In this document: positions 42,731 to 53,140 of the stretch, in pieces
Layout of the letters: every line of letters starts with the position of its first letter
Numbering within the stretch: position 1 is the first letter of the stretch
Source of the DNA: Nageia nagi
Taxonomy: Eukaryota; Pinophyta
Direction of reading: 5' to 3'
Length of the DNA: 64,000 bases
Assembly (NCBI GenBank): GCA_050084985.1
Contig: JBITNC010000001.1
Location: 90,272,001-90,336,000, forward strand
Position numbers and translations under genes: made by a program
The notes under the pieces: model-generated
What the model saw: the letters and a program-made list of their open reading frames with translations, nothing else
Told to the model about the DNA's origin: nothing
The model's database searches: none

Positions 42731-44594
42731 ACGAAACCCTCTTCTCCTCCCTCCTTTGCCGCTCTTTTTTAAAACAAATTTAAGGTGTTTGTTTTTTTTT
42801 ATCTCCCTTACTTTTAAAATAAAGTTTTTTTAGCTTCTCCTTACAATTGAAATAAATGCAAGCATTAATTATGAAGTCAAACCTTGGGTAAAAGTTTTCC
42901 AAAAAGGAGGCTACCTTCTATGCTCCTCCACAAGCAACGTATGCTCTTCTTGGTAGAAGAAAAAGGGGGTTCATTTTTTTTTAAGTACAAACATGCATTT
43001 AATTTTGTTTTACCAACTAGAAAGGGGATTTGATTTTTTCCTTGTTTTACCACCTAAGTCTTAAGAACCCAACCAAACCCCTTGAGCATTAATTTTTTGT
43101 TGACTACTCCCAAGAGGCAACGTATACTCCTTCTTGGTAAGGGAAGGGTAGCCATCCTTTTTTTTTTACCAAAAGCATTTATTTGTTTTTGACTTAGAGT
43201 ATTTTTTTGTTATTTGGAAAGCTTTGGTAAAAGAAGCATTAAATATGCATGAAGTAGGGGTATGGGTCTCCTTCTTTTTCCATTTAATTCTTGGAGACTT
43301 GGTAAGTAGTGAATATTTTTAACTTATTTTTACAATAAGGTCAAAAATATTTTTAAGTTAAACTTAGCTTATGTTTTTTTAAAAATGCTTAGAATATTTT
43401 TAATATTGCATGTTTAATTTACTAAGGTGCACATGCAATTTCTAGAATGCTAACCTCTTAGCATTTTTTTCTCTAAGCATGGTAATTTGCTAAGGTAATC
43501 TAAGTATGCTATTTTTTTAAGTAATTAAGGGAATTTTTTTACTTAAAATGCATACTTAAAAGACAAGTTTTAGCATACAAGTTTTTAGGGATAAAACTTT
43601 AAGTGAAAAGGGGGGAATTTGTATAATTTTTACTTAAAACTTTATCTAGATCTTGCATGCTAGACTTGTGATGCATGTCTCTTAATCTTGTTTGAGGAAT
43701 AAAGCATGCTTAGGACTTAAAAATTTAAGTTAAATAATGCATGATGCATGATTATTACTTAATTTTTAAGTCATAGAACAATGCATGTTTAAGTTATGGA
43801 TTAATGCTAAGTAGGACTTAGTTCTTTTTTAAATTCATTAAGTGTTTGAATGAATTTATGAAATTGAGCAAAGTATGCAAAATGTAAAATGTCCTCTAGG
43901 GGTTAGTACAAAACCCATTGGACTTTTAAGGTTTTTCAAGCTCGTGTGGATGATGTATTTTTACTTTACTTTATATTTTTGCACAATTGCTTTATACTTG
44001 CAAAATGCAAAATATTGAAAGTAACCCCTAAAATGAACACATCTGCACGTATTTTTCCATAACATGACTTGTTTGGGGAGCCACGAGGGGAGGACAGGGC
44101 AGACTAGAGCCCTTTTAGTCTGAAGAGCCAAGTGGTGGTAAGTCTGTCTTAATTGCCCCTAAGACCTTTGTTGGATTGGACATAACTCTATTAGGTGGAC
44201 AGGCATGTGTGTAGTGATACCACATGTCCGCACATCCATTCAAGGATTATCCTGATAACCTAGGAGAAAAACTAAAAACCTTAAACAAGATAATTAAAAT
44301 GGCCAGTCCAAGATACATCGGATCCTTGGAAAATAGTTGGTACTTCTCCTTGTGAGAGTATATTACTAACCAAGGTGAACTGGTTGAGGATTGGTAGTAC
44401 CTGAGCTCTATCTTGTGGGCATCCAGGTGAAGGCCTAATTCTATACAAGAAAACAACCCCAACTTTATTCCTCTACGGATTATGGTTTATAAGTTTGCAC
44501 ATGTGGGACATGTTTACTTATTAGATGTTTGATTTGTATAGATGGTAAAATGTAAAATGTTCATTCTTCTTGCTTATTTACTTTTGTACAGACA
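42731..44594 (+). other. Element F leader between the variable block and gag
   Basis: AT-rich. It contains CATGCATTTAAGT-type repeats (about 43400-43850) and the conserved segment 43900-44470 shared in reverse with D and C. No start codon with coding support before 44595. Confidence 0.6.
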
Positions 44595-44711
44595 ATGGTT
44601 GAAACCTTCATACCCAAGCATATACTCAACGGTTCTAACTTTGGCATATGGGAACCTCGTATGAGAGTTGAGTTACAAGCAAGGAAGCTGTGGTAGACAG
44701 TTAATGAAGAC

Positions 44712-46052
44712 ATGGTTGCTCCTAAAGATGAGAAGGCTCTTGAAATCTACAACTCAAAGAATGAGTTAGCAACTTCAATGATCTATCGTGTAGTTTCAGA
44801 TGACATCCTTCTCATGATCTCTTCTTCAACATCAGCAAAAGAAGCTTGGGATAGACTGAAGAAAATTTACCTTGGGTCAAAATTTTCAAGGAGGTTTACC
44901 ATTCTACAAAAGTTGTTGCAATATCGTCAAGGTGAAGATGAAAGTGCTTCTATCTACTTGAACAAAATCATTGACCTCAGGACACAACTGGTTAGCTGTG
45001 GGTGCAACTGGATCAATGATGAGTTCATGGTCTTCATCATTCTTCAAAGCCTCTCTACAAAGTTTAGTAACTTTGTCACAGTTATGGAGACTAGGCTCGA
45101 TGATGAAGAAGATGTCATCTCTATTGACAACCTTTCTAGACTCCTTCTGAAGCATGAGGAAACTTTGAACAAGAAAATGTTGAACTTTTCTCCAAAGGAT
45201 AATAGCATTGCTCTAGGAGCAACCAAAACTCCTTTCAAGAAGAAGTTCAAACATTATAAATTCAAAGATAACAAATCCTCATCTACCATCAGGAAGCATG
45301 GCAACTTCAAGCAAAGGAATGACAAAGCTGGATCAAGCAATCCAACACCTCAGGAAAAGTTTGATGGAAATTGTAACTTTTGTGGCATCTTTGGGCATAA
45401 AGAGTATGATTGTCGTAAAAATAAATTTGCTCAAAAAGGAAAGAGAAATGCAAATGTGAGAAATTTCAATAATAAAAAGAAGAACAAGCATGCTGCTACT
45501 ATTACCTACTACTCAATGACTCAAACTGTTTCTAATGATTGGATTGTTGATTCAGGATGCACTAATCACATGTGTTATGAAAATGATAAGTTTGAAAACT
45601 TTCATAAGTACAAGAAGGATACAGTTGTGATAGGTGATAATACAGTCCTTGATGTTCAAGGAATAGGGAGTGTAAAGATTCATGGAAAGGCTCTTGGTAA
45701 TGTCTTTTATGTGCCTAAACTAAGGATGAATCTTATCTCTGTAATTCATATTACAAGGAAAGGATACTCATTTGAGTTTACCTCACACTCCTGGTGTGTT
45801 AAGAAAGGACTTGCCACCTTGATGAAAGGATCAGTAAAGGATGACCTTTATATTGTGGATCAAATACCTTCAAAGATTTGTCTTGCTGCAAATGTTTGTT
45901 CAAAGGGTAATCTTTGGCATCAACGATTAGGGCATCTTAACCACAAGATTATTCAAGATATGAAAAATGAAAAACTTGTGGAAGGTTTACCTAATATTTC
46001 ACCCACAATTGGTCTTTGTGAAAGGTGCATTCTAGGAAAGATGAATAGGTAA
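44712..46052 (+). CDS. Element F gag, protease and pre-integrase segment (446 codons)
   Basis: The longest open gag part; the true start is 44595, before an internal TAG. UBN2-type gag core (about residues 1-150: ILLMISSSTSAKEAWDRL, FMVFIILQSLSTKF), CCHC zinc knuckle CNFCGIFGHKEYDC (about 223-236), aspartic protease with DSGCTNHM (about 280), and GAG-pre-integrase zinc finger LWHQRLGHLNHK … LCERCILGK at the end. The frame stops at 46052 just before the integrase. Confidence 0.85.
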   Translation: MVAPKDEKALEIYNSKNELATSMIYRVVSDDILLMISSSTSAKEAWDRLKKIYLGSKFSRRFTILQKLLQYRQGEDESASIYLNKIIDLRTQLVSCGCNWINDEFMVFIILQSLSTKFSNFVTVMETRLDDEEDVISIDNLSRLLLKHEETLNKKMLNFSPKDNSIALGATKTPFKKKFKHYKFKDNKSSSTIRKHGNFKQRNDKAGSSNPTPQEKFDGNCNFCGIFGHKEYDCRKNKFAQKGKRNANVRNFNNKKKNKHAATITYYSMTQTVSNDWIVDSGCTNHMCYENDKFENFHKYKKDTVVIGDNTVLDVQGIGSVKIHGKALGNVFYVPKLRMNLISVIHITRKGYSFEFTSHSWCVKKGLATLMKGSVKDDLYIVDQIPSKICLAANVCSKGNLWHQRLGHLNHKIIQDMKNEKLVEGLPNISPTIGLCERCILGKMNR

Positions 46053-46187
46053 AAGTTTGAAAAAGATAAGGCAACTTAGGCTACTCATCCTCTTCAGCTT
46101 GTGCATTTAGATTTGATGGGTCCATTTTAGACTAAGTCTCTAGGGGGAGCTTCTTATGTTCTGACCTTCATTGATGAATTTAGTAGG

Positions 46188-46679
46188 ATGACATTTGGTT
46201 ATCTACTTGAGCACAAGGATCAAACTTTTGACAGGTTTAAAGACTTGAAGGCACTTGTTGAAAATCAAACTGATTTTAAGATTAAGATGCTGAGATCTGA
46301 TAATGGGGGTGAGTATAATAGCAATGAGTTTAATGACTATTGTGTTAAACATGGGATCAAGTGGCAATTCACAATCCCTTACACCCCTCAGCAAAATGGA
46401 GTTGCTGAAAGGAAGAATCGAACCATTATGGAAATGGCAAGGTGCATGTTGGGTACCCTTCCTAGTTTCTTATGGGGTGAAGCTATTCACACCCTAAATA
46501 GGTGTCCTACTAATGCAGTTGAAGGTAAAACTCCGTATGAAGCATGGACAGGAAAGAAACCTAACATCTCACACTTTAGGGTCTTCAGTTGTGATGCATT
46601 TGCCTTCATTACCTCAGAGAAAAGAAAGAAGCTAGATAAAAGATCAGAAAAATACATCTTTGTGGGGTATGATAATTAG
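46188..46679 (+). CDS. Element F integrase core segment (163 codons)
   Basis: The region between 46053 and 46188 is in the same frame and carries the first integrase aspartate (VHLDLMGPF). This part has the second aspartate in SDNGGEYNS and the glutamate in PYTPQQNGVAERKNRTI, completing the D,D35E triad, then the C-terminal region (KTPYEAWTGKKPNISHFRVFSC). It ends at TAG 46677. Confidence 0.85.
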   Translation: MTFGYLLEHKDQTFDRFKDLKALVENQTDFKIKMLRSDNGGEYNSNEFNDYCVKHGIKWQFTIPYTPQQNGVAERKNRTIMEMARCMLGTLPSFLWGEAIHTLNRCPTNAVEGKTPYEAWTGKKPNISHFRVFSCDAFAFITSEKRKKLDKRSEKYIFVGYDN

Positions 46680-46886
46680 CATAGAGGTTACAGGCTCTAC
46701 TCCTCATCTCATAAAATAATCTTTATTTCTAGGGATGTCAAGTTCAATGAACTTCCTGTGGATACGACTTCTCATGCTGAGGTGTCTGATTCAGATGATT
46801 CTTCACCTGCACCTAACTGGTTGGATGATCATGTAAGGAAGTCACCATAAGAGCAAAATTCTCCAGCTCAAAGAATTACAAGGAGT

Positions 46887-48449
46887 ATGACCTTGAATAA
46901 ATCCTTATTTACCAAAATTGATAATATGAATGAGCCATCAACATTCAAAGAAGCTTCCAAGCAAGAGTGTTGGATGGAAGCTATGAAAGTTGAGTATGAG
47001 GCGCTCATGAAAAATGAAACTTGGGATTTGGTTCCTTATCCCAATGAGAAAAATGTGATTGGAAATAAATGGATATACAAGGTCAAGTACAATTCTGATG
47101 GAGAAGTTGAAAAATACAAAACAAGGTTAGTAGCTAAAGGATTCACTCAGAAATATGGTATTGATTATGAGGAAACCTTTGCTCCTATGGCCAAGATGCC
47201 TACTGTCAGGATAATCCTTGCTCTTTCTGCAGCTCAAGGATGGAAAGTTTTTCAACTTGATGTCAAGAGTGCATTTCTCAATGGTGACTTGGATGTAGAA
47301 ATCTACATGAATCAACCAAAAGGATTTATTCCAGAAGGAAAAGAGTCTCTTGTGTGCAAGCTAAAGAAATCATTGTATGGACTTAAGCAAGCACCTAGAG
47401 CATGGTACAAGAAAATTTCAAGATTCTTTGCAGATATTGATTTTTCCAAGTGCTTCTCTGACTCAGATCTCTATGTACTCAATCAAGGAAAAGACGTGGT
47501 CTTAATTCTCCTTTATGTGGATGATCTTCTCATAACTGGCAATAATATTGAAATCATCCAAGAGTGCATATCCAAACTGAAGGCAACATTTGAAATGACT
47601 GATCTAGGTCTATTGCATTACTATCTTGGGATGCAAGTATACCAACACAAAGATTGTACTTATCTTAGTCAATCTAAGTATATATCAGACATCTTGCAAA
47701 AGTTTGGAATGGAGGAGTGTAGATATGCTGCAATACCTATTTATCCTGGAATCGTTGTATCACTGAGCTCAGATTCTCAGTTGGCTGATGCTACAGCTTA
47801 TAGGCAATTGATTGGTAGTCTTATGTATCTAACTATCTCTCAACCTGATATTGCCTTTGCAGTGAATCTGATGGCACAATTCATGCAAAAACCATATGTT
47901 GATCACCTCAATGTTGTTAAGCAAATCTTGAGGTATATGGCAAGGACAAAGGATCTTGCTCTTAAGTATTCCAAAGTGCCCTTGATTGTTCTCTCAGGGT
48001 TCTCAGATTCTGATTATGGGGGAGATAGAGATGACAGAAAATCAACCTCTACATATGTGTTTAGCATTGGTTCAGGTGCTATCTCTTGGGCTTCCAAGAA
48101 GCAACCTACTGTGACTCTTTCTACCACTAAAGCTGAATATCGAGCCATGTCTGTTATCGCCCAAGAAGCTATTTGGCTAAGGCATCTTCTGAACGAAATT
48201 GGGTATAAGCAAAATGGCCCATCTCTTATTTCTTTAGACAATCAATCAGCTATCTCTTTGGCTAAGAATCCTATGTTCCATCAGAGAACCAAACATGTGA
48301 AAATCCAAGCCTATTTTATCAGGGAGAAGGTTCTAGATGACATCATACACTTGGAGTATTTTCCATCTACTGAAAACTCGCTAATTTATTCATTAAGCCC
48401 CTTCCTGAAGCTCAGTTCAGCAAGCTTAGGGATTCTCTCGGGTTGTTGA
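46887..48449 (+). CDS. Element F reverse transcriptase and RNase H segment (520 codons)
   Basis: Copia RT: WIYKVKYNSDGEVEKYKTRL, FQLDVKSAFLNGDL, SLYGLKQAPRAWYKK, and the active-site YVDDLLITG. RNase H follows with SDSDYGGDRDDRKSTSTY, TLSTTKAEY and DNQSAISLAKNP. The last ~30 codons as read are frameshifted; the other frame gives the family end LFIKPLPEAQF … SRGSEV. Confidence 0.9.
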   Translation: MTLNKSLFTKIDNMNEPSTFKEASKQECWMEAMKVEYEALMKNETWDLVPYPNEKNVIGNKWIYKVKYNSDGEVEKYKTRLVAKGFTQKYGIDYEETFAPMAKMPTVRIILALSAAQGWKVFQLDVKSAFLNGDLDVEIYMNQPKGFIPEGKESLVCKLKKSLYGLKQAPRAWYKKISRFFADIDFSKCFSDSDLYVLNQGKDVVLILLYVDDLLITGNNIEIIQECISKLKATFEMTDLGLLHYYLGMQVYQHKDCTYLSQSKYISDILQKFGMEECRYAAIPIYPGIVVSLSSDSQLADATAYRQLIGSLMYLTISQPDIAFAVNLMAQFMQKPYVDHLNVVKQILRYMARTKDLALKYSKVPLIVLSGFSDSDYGGDRDDRKSTSTYVFSIGSGAISWASKKQPTVTLSTTKAEYRAMSVIAQEAIWLRHLLNEIGYKQNGPSLISLDNQSAISLAKNPMFHQRTKHVKIQAYFIREKVLDDIIHLEYFPSTENSLIYSLSPFLKLSSASLGILSGC

Positions 48450-48550
48450 AGTTGCCCTCAAGGGGGAGTGAAGTTTGAACTTTTGTTAGTGATGACAACT
48501 TCACCTCTAAGAGGCTCTTTTGTTGTTGTATAGCATGTGTTGATTATGAT

Positions 48551-49010
48551 ATACCTCCATGGTAAGTTTGCTCTGTGTGACAAACTTGTTGTACATTTTT
48601 ATACCTCCATGGTAAGTTTGCTCTGCGTGACAAACTTGTTGTACATTTTTATACCTCCGTGGTAAGTTTGCTCTACGTGACAAACTTGTACATTTTTATA
48701 CCTCCATGGTAAGTTTGCTCTGCATGACAAACTTGTTGTACATTTTACACCTCTATGGTAAGTTTGCTCTGCGTGACAAACTTGTTGTACATTTTACACC
48801 TCCGTGGTAAGTTTGCTCTGCGTGACAAACTTGTTGTACATTTTACACCTCTATGGTAAGTTTGCTCTGCGTGACAAACTTGTTGTACAATTTTTTGAGC
48901 ATATAATTAATATACCTCTGTGGTAAGTTCACTCTGTGTGAGGAACTTGTTGTACATTCTATACCTTCGTGGTGAGTTTGCTCTACGTGAGAAACTCATT
49001 GTACAATTTT
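48551..49010 (+). repeat. Nine tandem ~49-bp hairpin units in the 3' untranslated region of element F
   Basis: Units start at 48551, 48601, 48651, 48698 and then about every 49 bp. Seven are tight; two more diverged ones follow a short spacer (about 48911 and 48961). Core: CTCCATGGTAAGTTTG, loop CTCTGCGTGA, CAAACTTGTTGTACA. AAGTTTG/CAAACTT form a 7-bp stem in the first seven. Confidence 0.9.
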
Positions 49011-49049
49011 TATGCTCTATTAATAATCAACACATGTCTATATACAACA

Positions 49050-49099
49050 GGTGACTATGAGTGATGGCTTGGCATCTTCATGATGACTTATAGTGCACC
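49050..49099 (+). other. Conserved stem-loop of the Copia 3' untranslated region (element F copy)
   Basis: GGTGACTATGAGT pairs with ACTTATAGT(G)CACC: 13 pairs with one bulged G and one G·U, around a 23-nt interior with GGCTTGGCATC. The same structure recurs in D, C, A and B (see findings). Confidence 0.7.
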
Positions 49100-49482
49100 A
49101 TTAATCAGTTATTTATAAGATGGCATTATTTGATTCTCTTATTTGAATATATGATGCATCTAACTGATTTTGTTCATAAGTTGCTTGTAGCATGCAGGAT
49201 CTTCTTCAAAAATGCAGGTTACTCACCTTGTGTAAGCAAGCTCATGGAGACTCACATGTCAGCTTAAAGTTGATCGACTACTATGTACAGTGAAACCAAT
49301 GGTGGTTAATGATTGTATTGTAAACTATTTTGTCAAATGGTAATGTAGTGAGTCTCATACTAGTTCTCAAAAAGATTCTCAAATATGTAAATGTTCTCAT
49401 CTCCACTTGTATCTCTATGGAGGAGAACTCTCTCTTACTCTCTCTCTTCTATGCTCTATCCCAATATTGCATTAAGGGGGAG

Positions 49483-49957
49483 TGTTAGAATTTGTAATGA
49501 AATATTGTGAATATCTAAACTCCTTGTAAATTCAATTAATCACTTAAAGGATATGTAGATACCTTAAGGGATTAATTGAATTCTTTATTATGTGTGGACT
49601 TTGACCCTACCATGGGGTTAGTTGGTAGGTTAAAGTTAGGTCATACATTTATTGTAACCCTAACCTTACCCTTGGGTTAAAGGGAGGTTAGGGAGGTGCT
49701 CTCAAGCTATAAATAGAGGGCCTCTCCTCTTGTAACATAACTAAGTTTTTGGAGTAATATTACTCTACTAGTTTGTAAGAGAGGAAGAGAATTGTAGTAA
49801 GAGGTGCATAGATTGAGAATAGAGAACTAGTTGTGGATGTACTCCCAAGGAGGGAGGAACCACATTATATTTGTGTTATCTTGTGAATGGTGTTATGTTG
49901 AATGATTGAGTTTCCTAGTCTTGGACCTTGAGGATTAGAGTAGTGCTAATTCTCTCA
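49483..49957 (+). repeat. 3' LTR of element F
   Basis: Partner of 40785-41259, same length. Followed by the target-site copy ATAGT. Confidence 0.95.
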
Positions 49958-49962
49958 ATAGT

Positions 49963-51790
49963 GATCATCCACATACTCTTTTCATGTTGCTTGGTAAGGT
50001 GGACATCATATTTTACATCATCAATTTTCTTTTTCTTATCACTTTCTATCTTTTTCACATCAATATATTTTAGGATTGGGCACATCAGATTCTAGCACAT
50101 CTGAAGATGATGCTAATTCTTTTGATTCTGGTGACCATTCACCATATCAAGCACTAATTGTGCTGTAAGCACCACCTACTTAGGCTTGTCAGTGAAAATT
50201 ATTTCTAGCTTTTTAATAAAGTATGCAAGTCATGTCTCAAATCTTTTGATTAATCAATCAATGGTTAAGTACACTATCACATTGGTCTTTGTGCTTTCGT
50301 GCTTGAGCCATTTTGATGTTTCCATTATGATTGGTGATTTAGTTATTTTTGAAATTCTATAAGTTTATTTCATTTTATTTGATCACCATCGCTTTCACTT
50401 ATTTATGATATCCTAATAGAGATCTGACTCATTTTTCATTTTTTAAGATCTTTGTATCGATCTTCTTCAAAAAGTTCTTTATCGATGCATTCAAGATCAG
50501 GTCATACAATATGCTTGTACTACATTGAAAATTGCATTACAATAAAACCTAGTTCAAATATAGGTCATCAAATTCTTTGCTAATGGGCCATTTGCTTTAT
50601 CCATCATTTGAAGGATGCCAAGTAATTGCTCTTCATAATCACACTTGTCTATCACCTAAACTGGACATAGAAGATCATCCTTTACTATTCTTGGACACCT
50701 TTGATCTTTAATTTTTTACATTATGCAAGTCCTACCATGCTGCATCCTTAAGAGTACTACCACCCTTATACCGTTGCATTCATAGTATGGCAATGAGATC
50801 TTCATTGGGAGTCCACTTATGTTTCATGACTAACTCGAGAATAGGATCAATGAGTGCACTACCCATTTTTTGACATTAGATGTCATTTCTCCCTAATCAC
50901 TCATGTTACATTATTCAATATATCTAATTTGCCTATCATAGATTTTAAGAGTTCTAATTCCAACTCTTCCAGTTATGTTGATGATTTTGCTTAGTTTTGC
51001 TATCAACAAGTGCTTAATTTGTAATGAAAGAGTATTCACAATGTGCATAAGAAGGTTTTAAATAATAAAAAAATATTTAATTTTGATATATAAGCATTTT
51101 TAATCACAATATAGGATTTAATAATTAATGCATCCTCTTCCTTTTTCTTTGTCATCATGAAAAATGAGATAAGAAAAACATGCATGATAAACATATAATA
51201 GTTTGATAAATTTAGGTTAGTGAAGTGCATGGAAAAGAAGGAACAACAAAGTTGATTATGTTATGCAGACCAAGAAGGGAATAAATACCAATCAAAGAGT
51301 AAGAATTATGGGTAGTAAATTATTCATCAAATAGTGGAACTACTATTGAATGAATAGTGTGACTATTGTAAATTAAAATCCCATAGGAACAAGAGCAAGA
51401 AAGAATGATTGATTGCTATATTTAATGGATATCCTACAAGTGTTCTTAGGTTATGGAATCCTTTAATTCCAATTTTATATGAATCACTTTTAGCATTACT
51501 TGTATTAAAGAAATACAAATAAAAGTGGCCTTTAATTAAAGAAATCCCAAGTCAAAAATTAGCCAGCATGAGGGGAGAGAAAATACACAAAACATAATAA
51601 ATGAATGAACCAAGTCAAATAATGCCATCATGTGGAGAATTAAATAAATATTTTAGTACTACAACATTAATAAATATCTCCATATCAATAGGAGTTAACA
51701 TGAAAAAAAAAATTTGGTACAAAAATAATTTTGAGGAGGGTTTGAAGGGAGGAGATCCAACACTAGAGGAGAAGAAGGCAACTTGAGGAT
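49963..51790. other. Element B internal sequence, right of insertion F
   Basis: Mostly AT-rich, without retrotransposon proteins. A plus-strand stretch at 50077-50171 after an acceptor-like TATTTTAG reads GLGTSDSSTSEDDANSFDSG to a TAA. It may be a captured host exon. Confidence 0.4.
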
Positions 51791-52225
51791 TTTCACTCAT
51801 CCTCCTAGAGGAGGAGGCCTACTCACTAAGAGAAAAAAAAAGGCAACCCTCAAGGGTTTTTGCTTACCCTGAGAGGGATGATAGCCCCTTGCAGGCAACA
51901 TGCCAACCCTTTGGGCAATGGCCCCTAGACAGGGAGACTTGCACCTTTAGGGGTGGTGGCCCTTGTGGGAACCACTTCCCCTTGAGGTAGGTAACCCTTG
52001 TAATGGGGATTCACTCCCCTTAAGATACATGGCCCCTACAAGTGGTACACCCTCTACAAGGGGTGAAACCTCTTATGGCAATCATGCACCCCAAACTGGC
52101 TTACACCCCCTACATGGGATGCGACCCCCTGTGGTGATCACATTGCCCCAAGTGGCTCATGCCCCCATATGGGGTGCAACCTCTTATGGTGGCTGGGCAC
52201 CACCAAGGGGTGACCTCCCCCTATT
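51791..52225. repeat. GC-rich degenerate minisatellite block in element B leader
   Basis: Degenerate units around 'TGGGGTGCAACCTCTTATGGTGG' and 'GGGGATTCACTCCCCTTAAG'; many CCCCTT/AAGGGG palindromic phrases. The 92-codon plus-strand frame (51963-52241) is a translation of the repeat. It lies 0.9 kb inside the 5' LTR, the slot occupied by unrelated blocks in D, C and F. Confidence 0.65.
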
Positions 52226-53122
52226 TTATTTTTTTTTGTAAAAAAATGATAATAATTTTTTTAAATTAATCGATATATAAAAAAAAATATTATAATAAGA
52301 ATTTATAATAATAATTTAGTTGTTGAATAAAAAAAATTAAAAACATAATTTTTGTTAAAAAAAATTTTGTTGAATAAAAAAAATTAAAAACATAATTTTT
52401 GTTAAAAAAAAATTTGTGTAGCAAAAGAATAGGCAACCTCCTTGTTAAAGGAGACTTAAAATGGGCTTCCCCTTTTTGGTTGTACAAAAGGGCAAAAAAC
52501 TTGAATTTGTGTATAAAAAAATATACAAATCTTGACAATAATTATCCTTCAAGCTTTGTAGTTGTACACCATTATAAAATGTGAATTTTGTTACTAAATA
52601 TTTTGCAAAAAATTTGCATTATTTATAAACAATAAAATTGTCAAATAGGAAACATATAAATCTATGTATAAACCATAGTATGCAACTACAAAAGGAGTTT
52701 TAGCATAGGTTTTAAAGACTATGAACAAAAAACCAAAAACTAGTTATACTAATTTTTAATATATTAGCATCTAACTAGAACAATGTTAGATCTAATATGC
52801 TAACATATAACTAAAGTAAACTTTTACCTTAAATTGGAGCCTATTAACCACAAATAAAGCATGTTGGCATAGATGTCAAAAAATAATTTAGCATCTAACC
52901 ATTAAATTATTAGATCTCATAAAGTACTAACATGTAATGAAGGTAATAATTTTACCTCAAAATTGGAGCTCAATAACCTTAAAATACAACATGTTAGTAG
53001 AAATATCTCAATTCAACTTCAAATAAGAGAAATTGAAACAAGAATGAGAGATAGATATACCTTCAATTTTGAGTAAGTTACCTCAAAATTACCATGTAGT
53101 CAATTGAGAAAGATCACCATAA
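52226..53122 (-). other. Element B leader next to the primer-binding site
   Basis: AT-rich. A 60-bp tandem repeat (TTGAATAAAAAAAATTAAAAACATAATTTTTG) at 52323-52410. Three diverged ~115-bp units with 'TTAGATCT…CTAACATGTAA…ACCTCAAAATTGGAGC' at 52750-53100. Confidence 0.55.
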
Positions 53123-53140
53123 GGAACCTCTGATACCACC

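Larger units (their letters stand above)
44595..48478 (+). pseudogene. Element F gag-pol polyprotein, one frame with six stops
   Basis: All pieces share one frame from ATG 44595. Stops: TAG 44694-44696, TAA 46050-46052, TAG 46077-46079, TAG 46128-46130, TAG 46677-46679, TAA 46848-46850; then a one-base shift near 48376-48385 just before the natural end (SRGSEV, stop 48478). Five of the six stops lie where related elements have glutamine, so CAA/CAG to TAA/TAG changes explain them. Domains in order: gag core, CCHC knuckle, protease, pre-integrase zinc finger, integrase, reverse transcriptase, RNase H. All catalytic motifs are still legible. Confidence 0.9.
40785..49957 (+). mobile_element. Copia element F (complete, youngest), TSD ATAGT
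   Basis: LTRs 40785-41259 and 49483-49957 (475 bp each, six differences counted by eye, about 98.7% identical). TSD ATAGT at 40780-40784 and 49958-49962. Primer-binding site TTGGTATCTAGAGC (tRNA-iMet type with one extra T) at 41261-41274. Polypurine tract ATTAAGGGGGAG at 49471-49482. The leader of 3.3 kb carries PPR fragments. gag-pol is in one frame, interrupted by six stops and a terminal frameshift. The 3' untranslated region has about nine tandem hairpin units. Length 9173 bp. Confidence 0.95.

Noticed and set aside
48551-49010. Telomere- or centromere-type satellite
   Set aside because: It lies within the 3' untranslated region of a single intact retrotransposon with perfect target-site copies.
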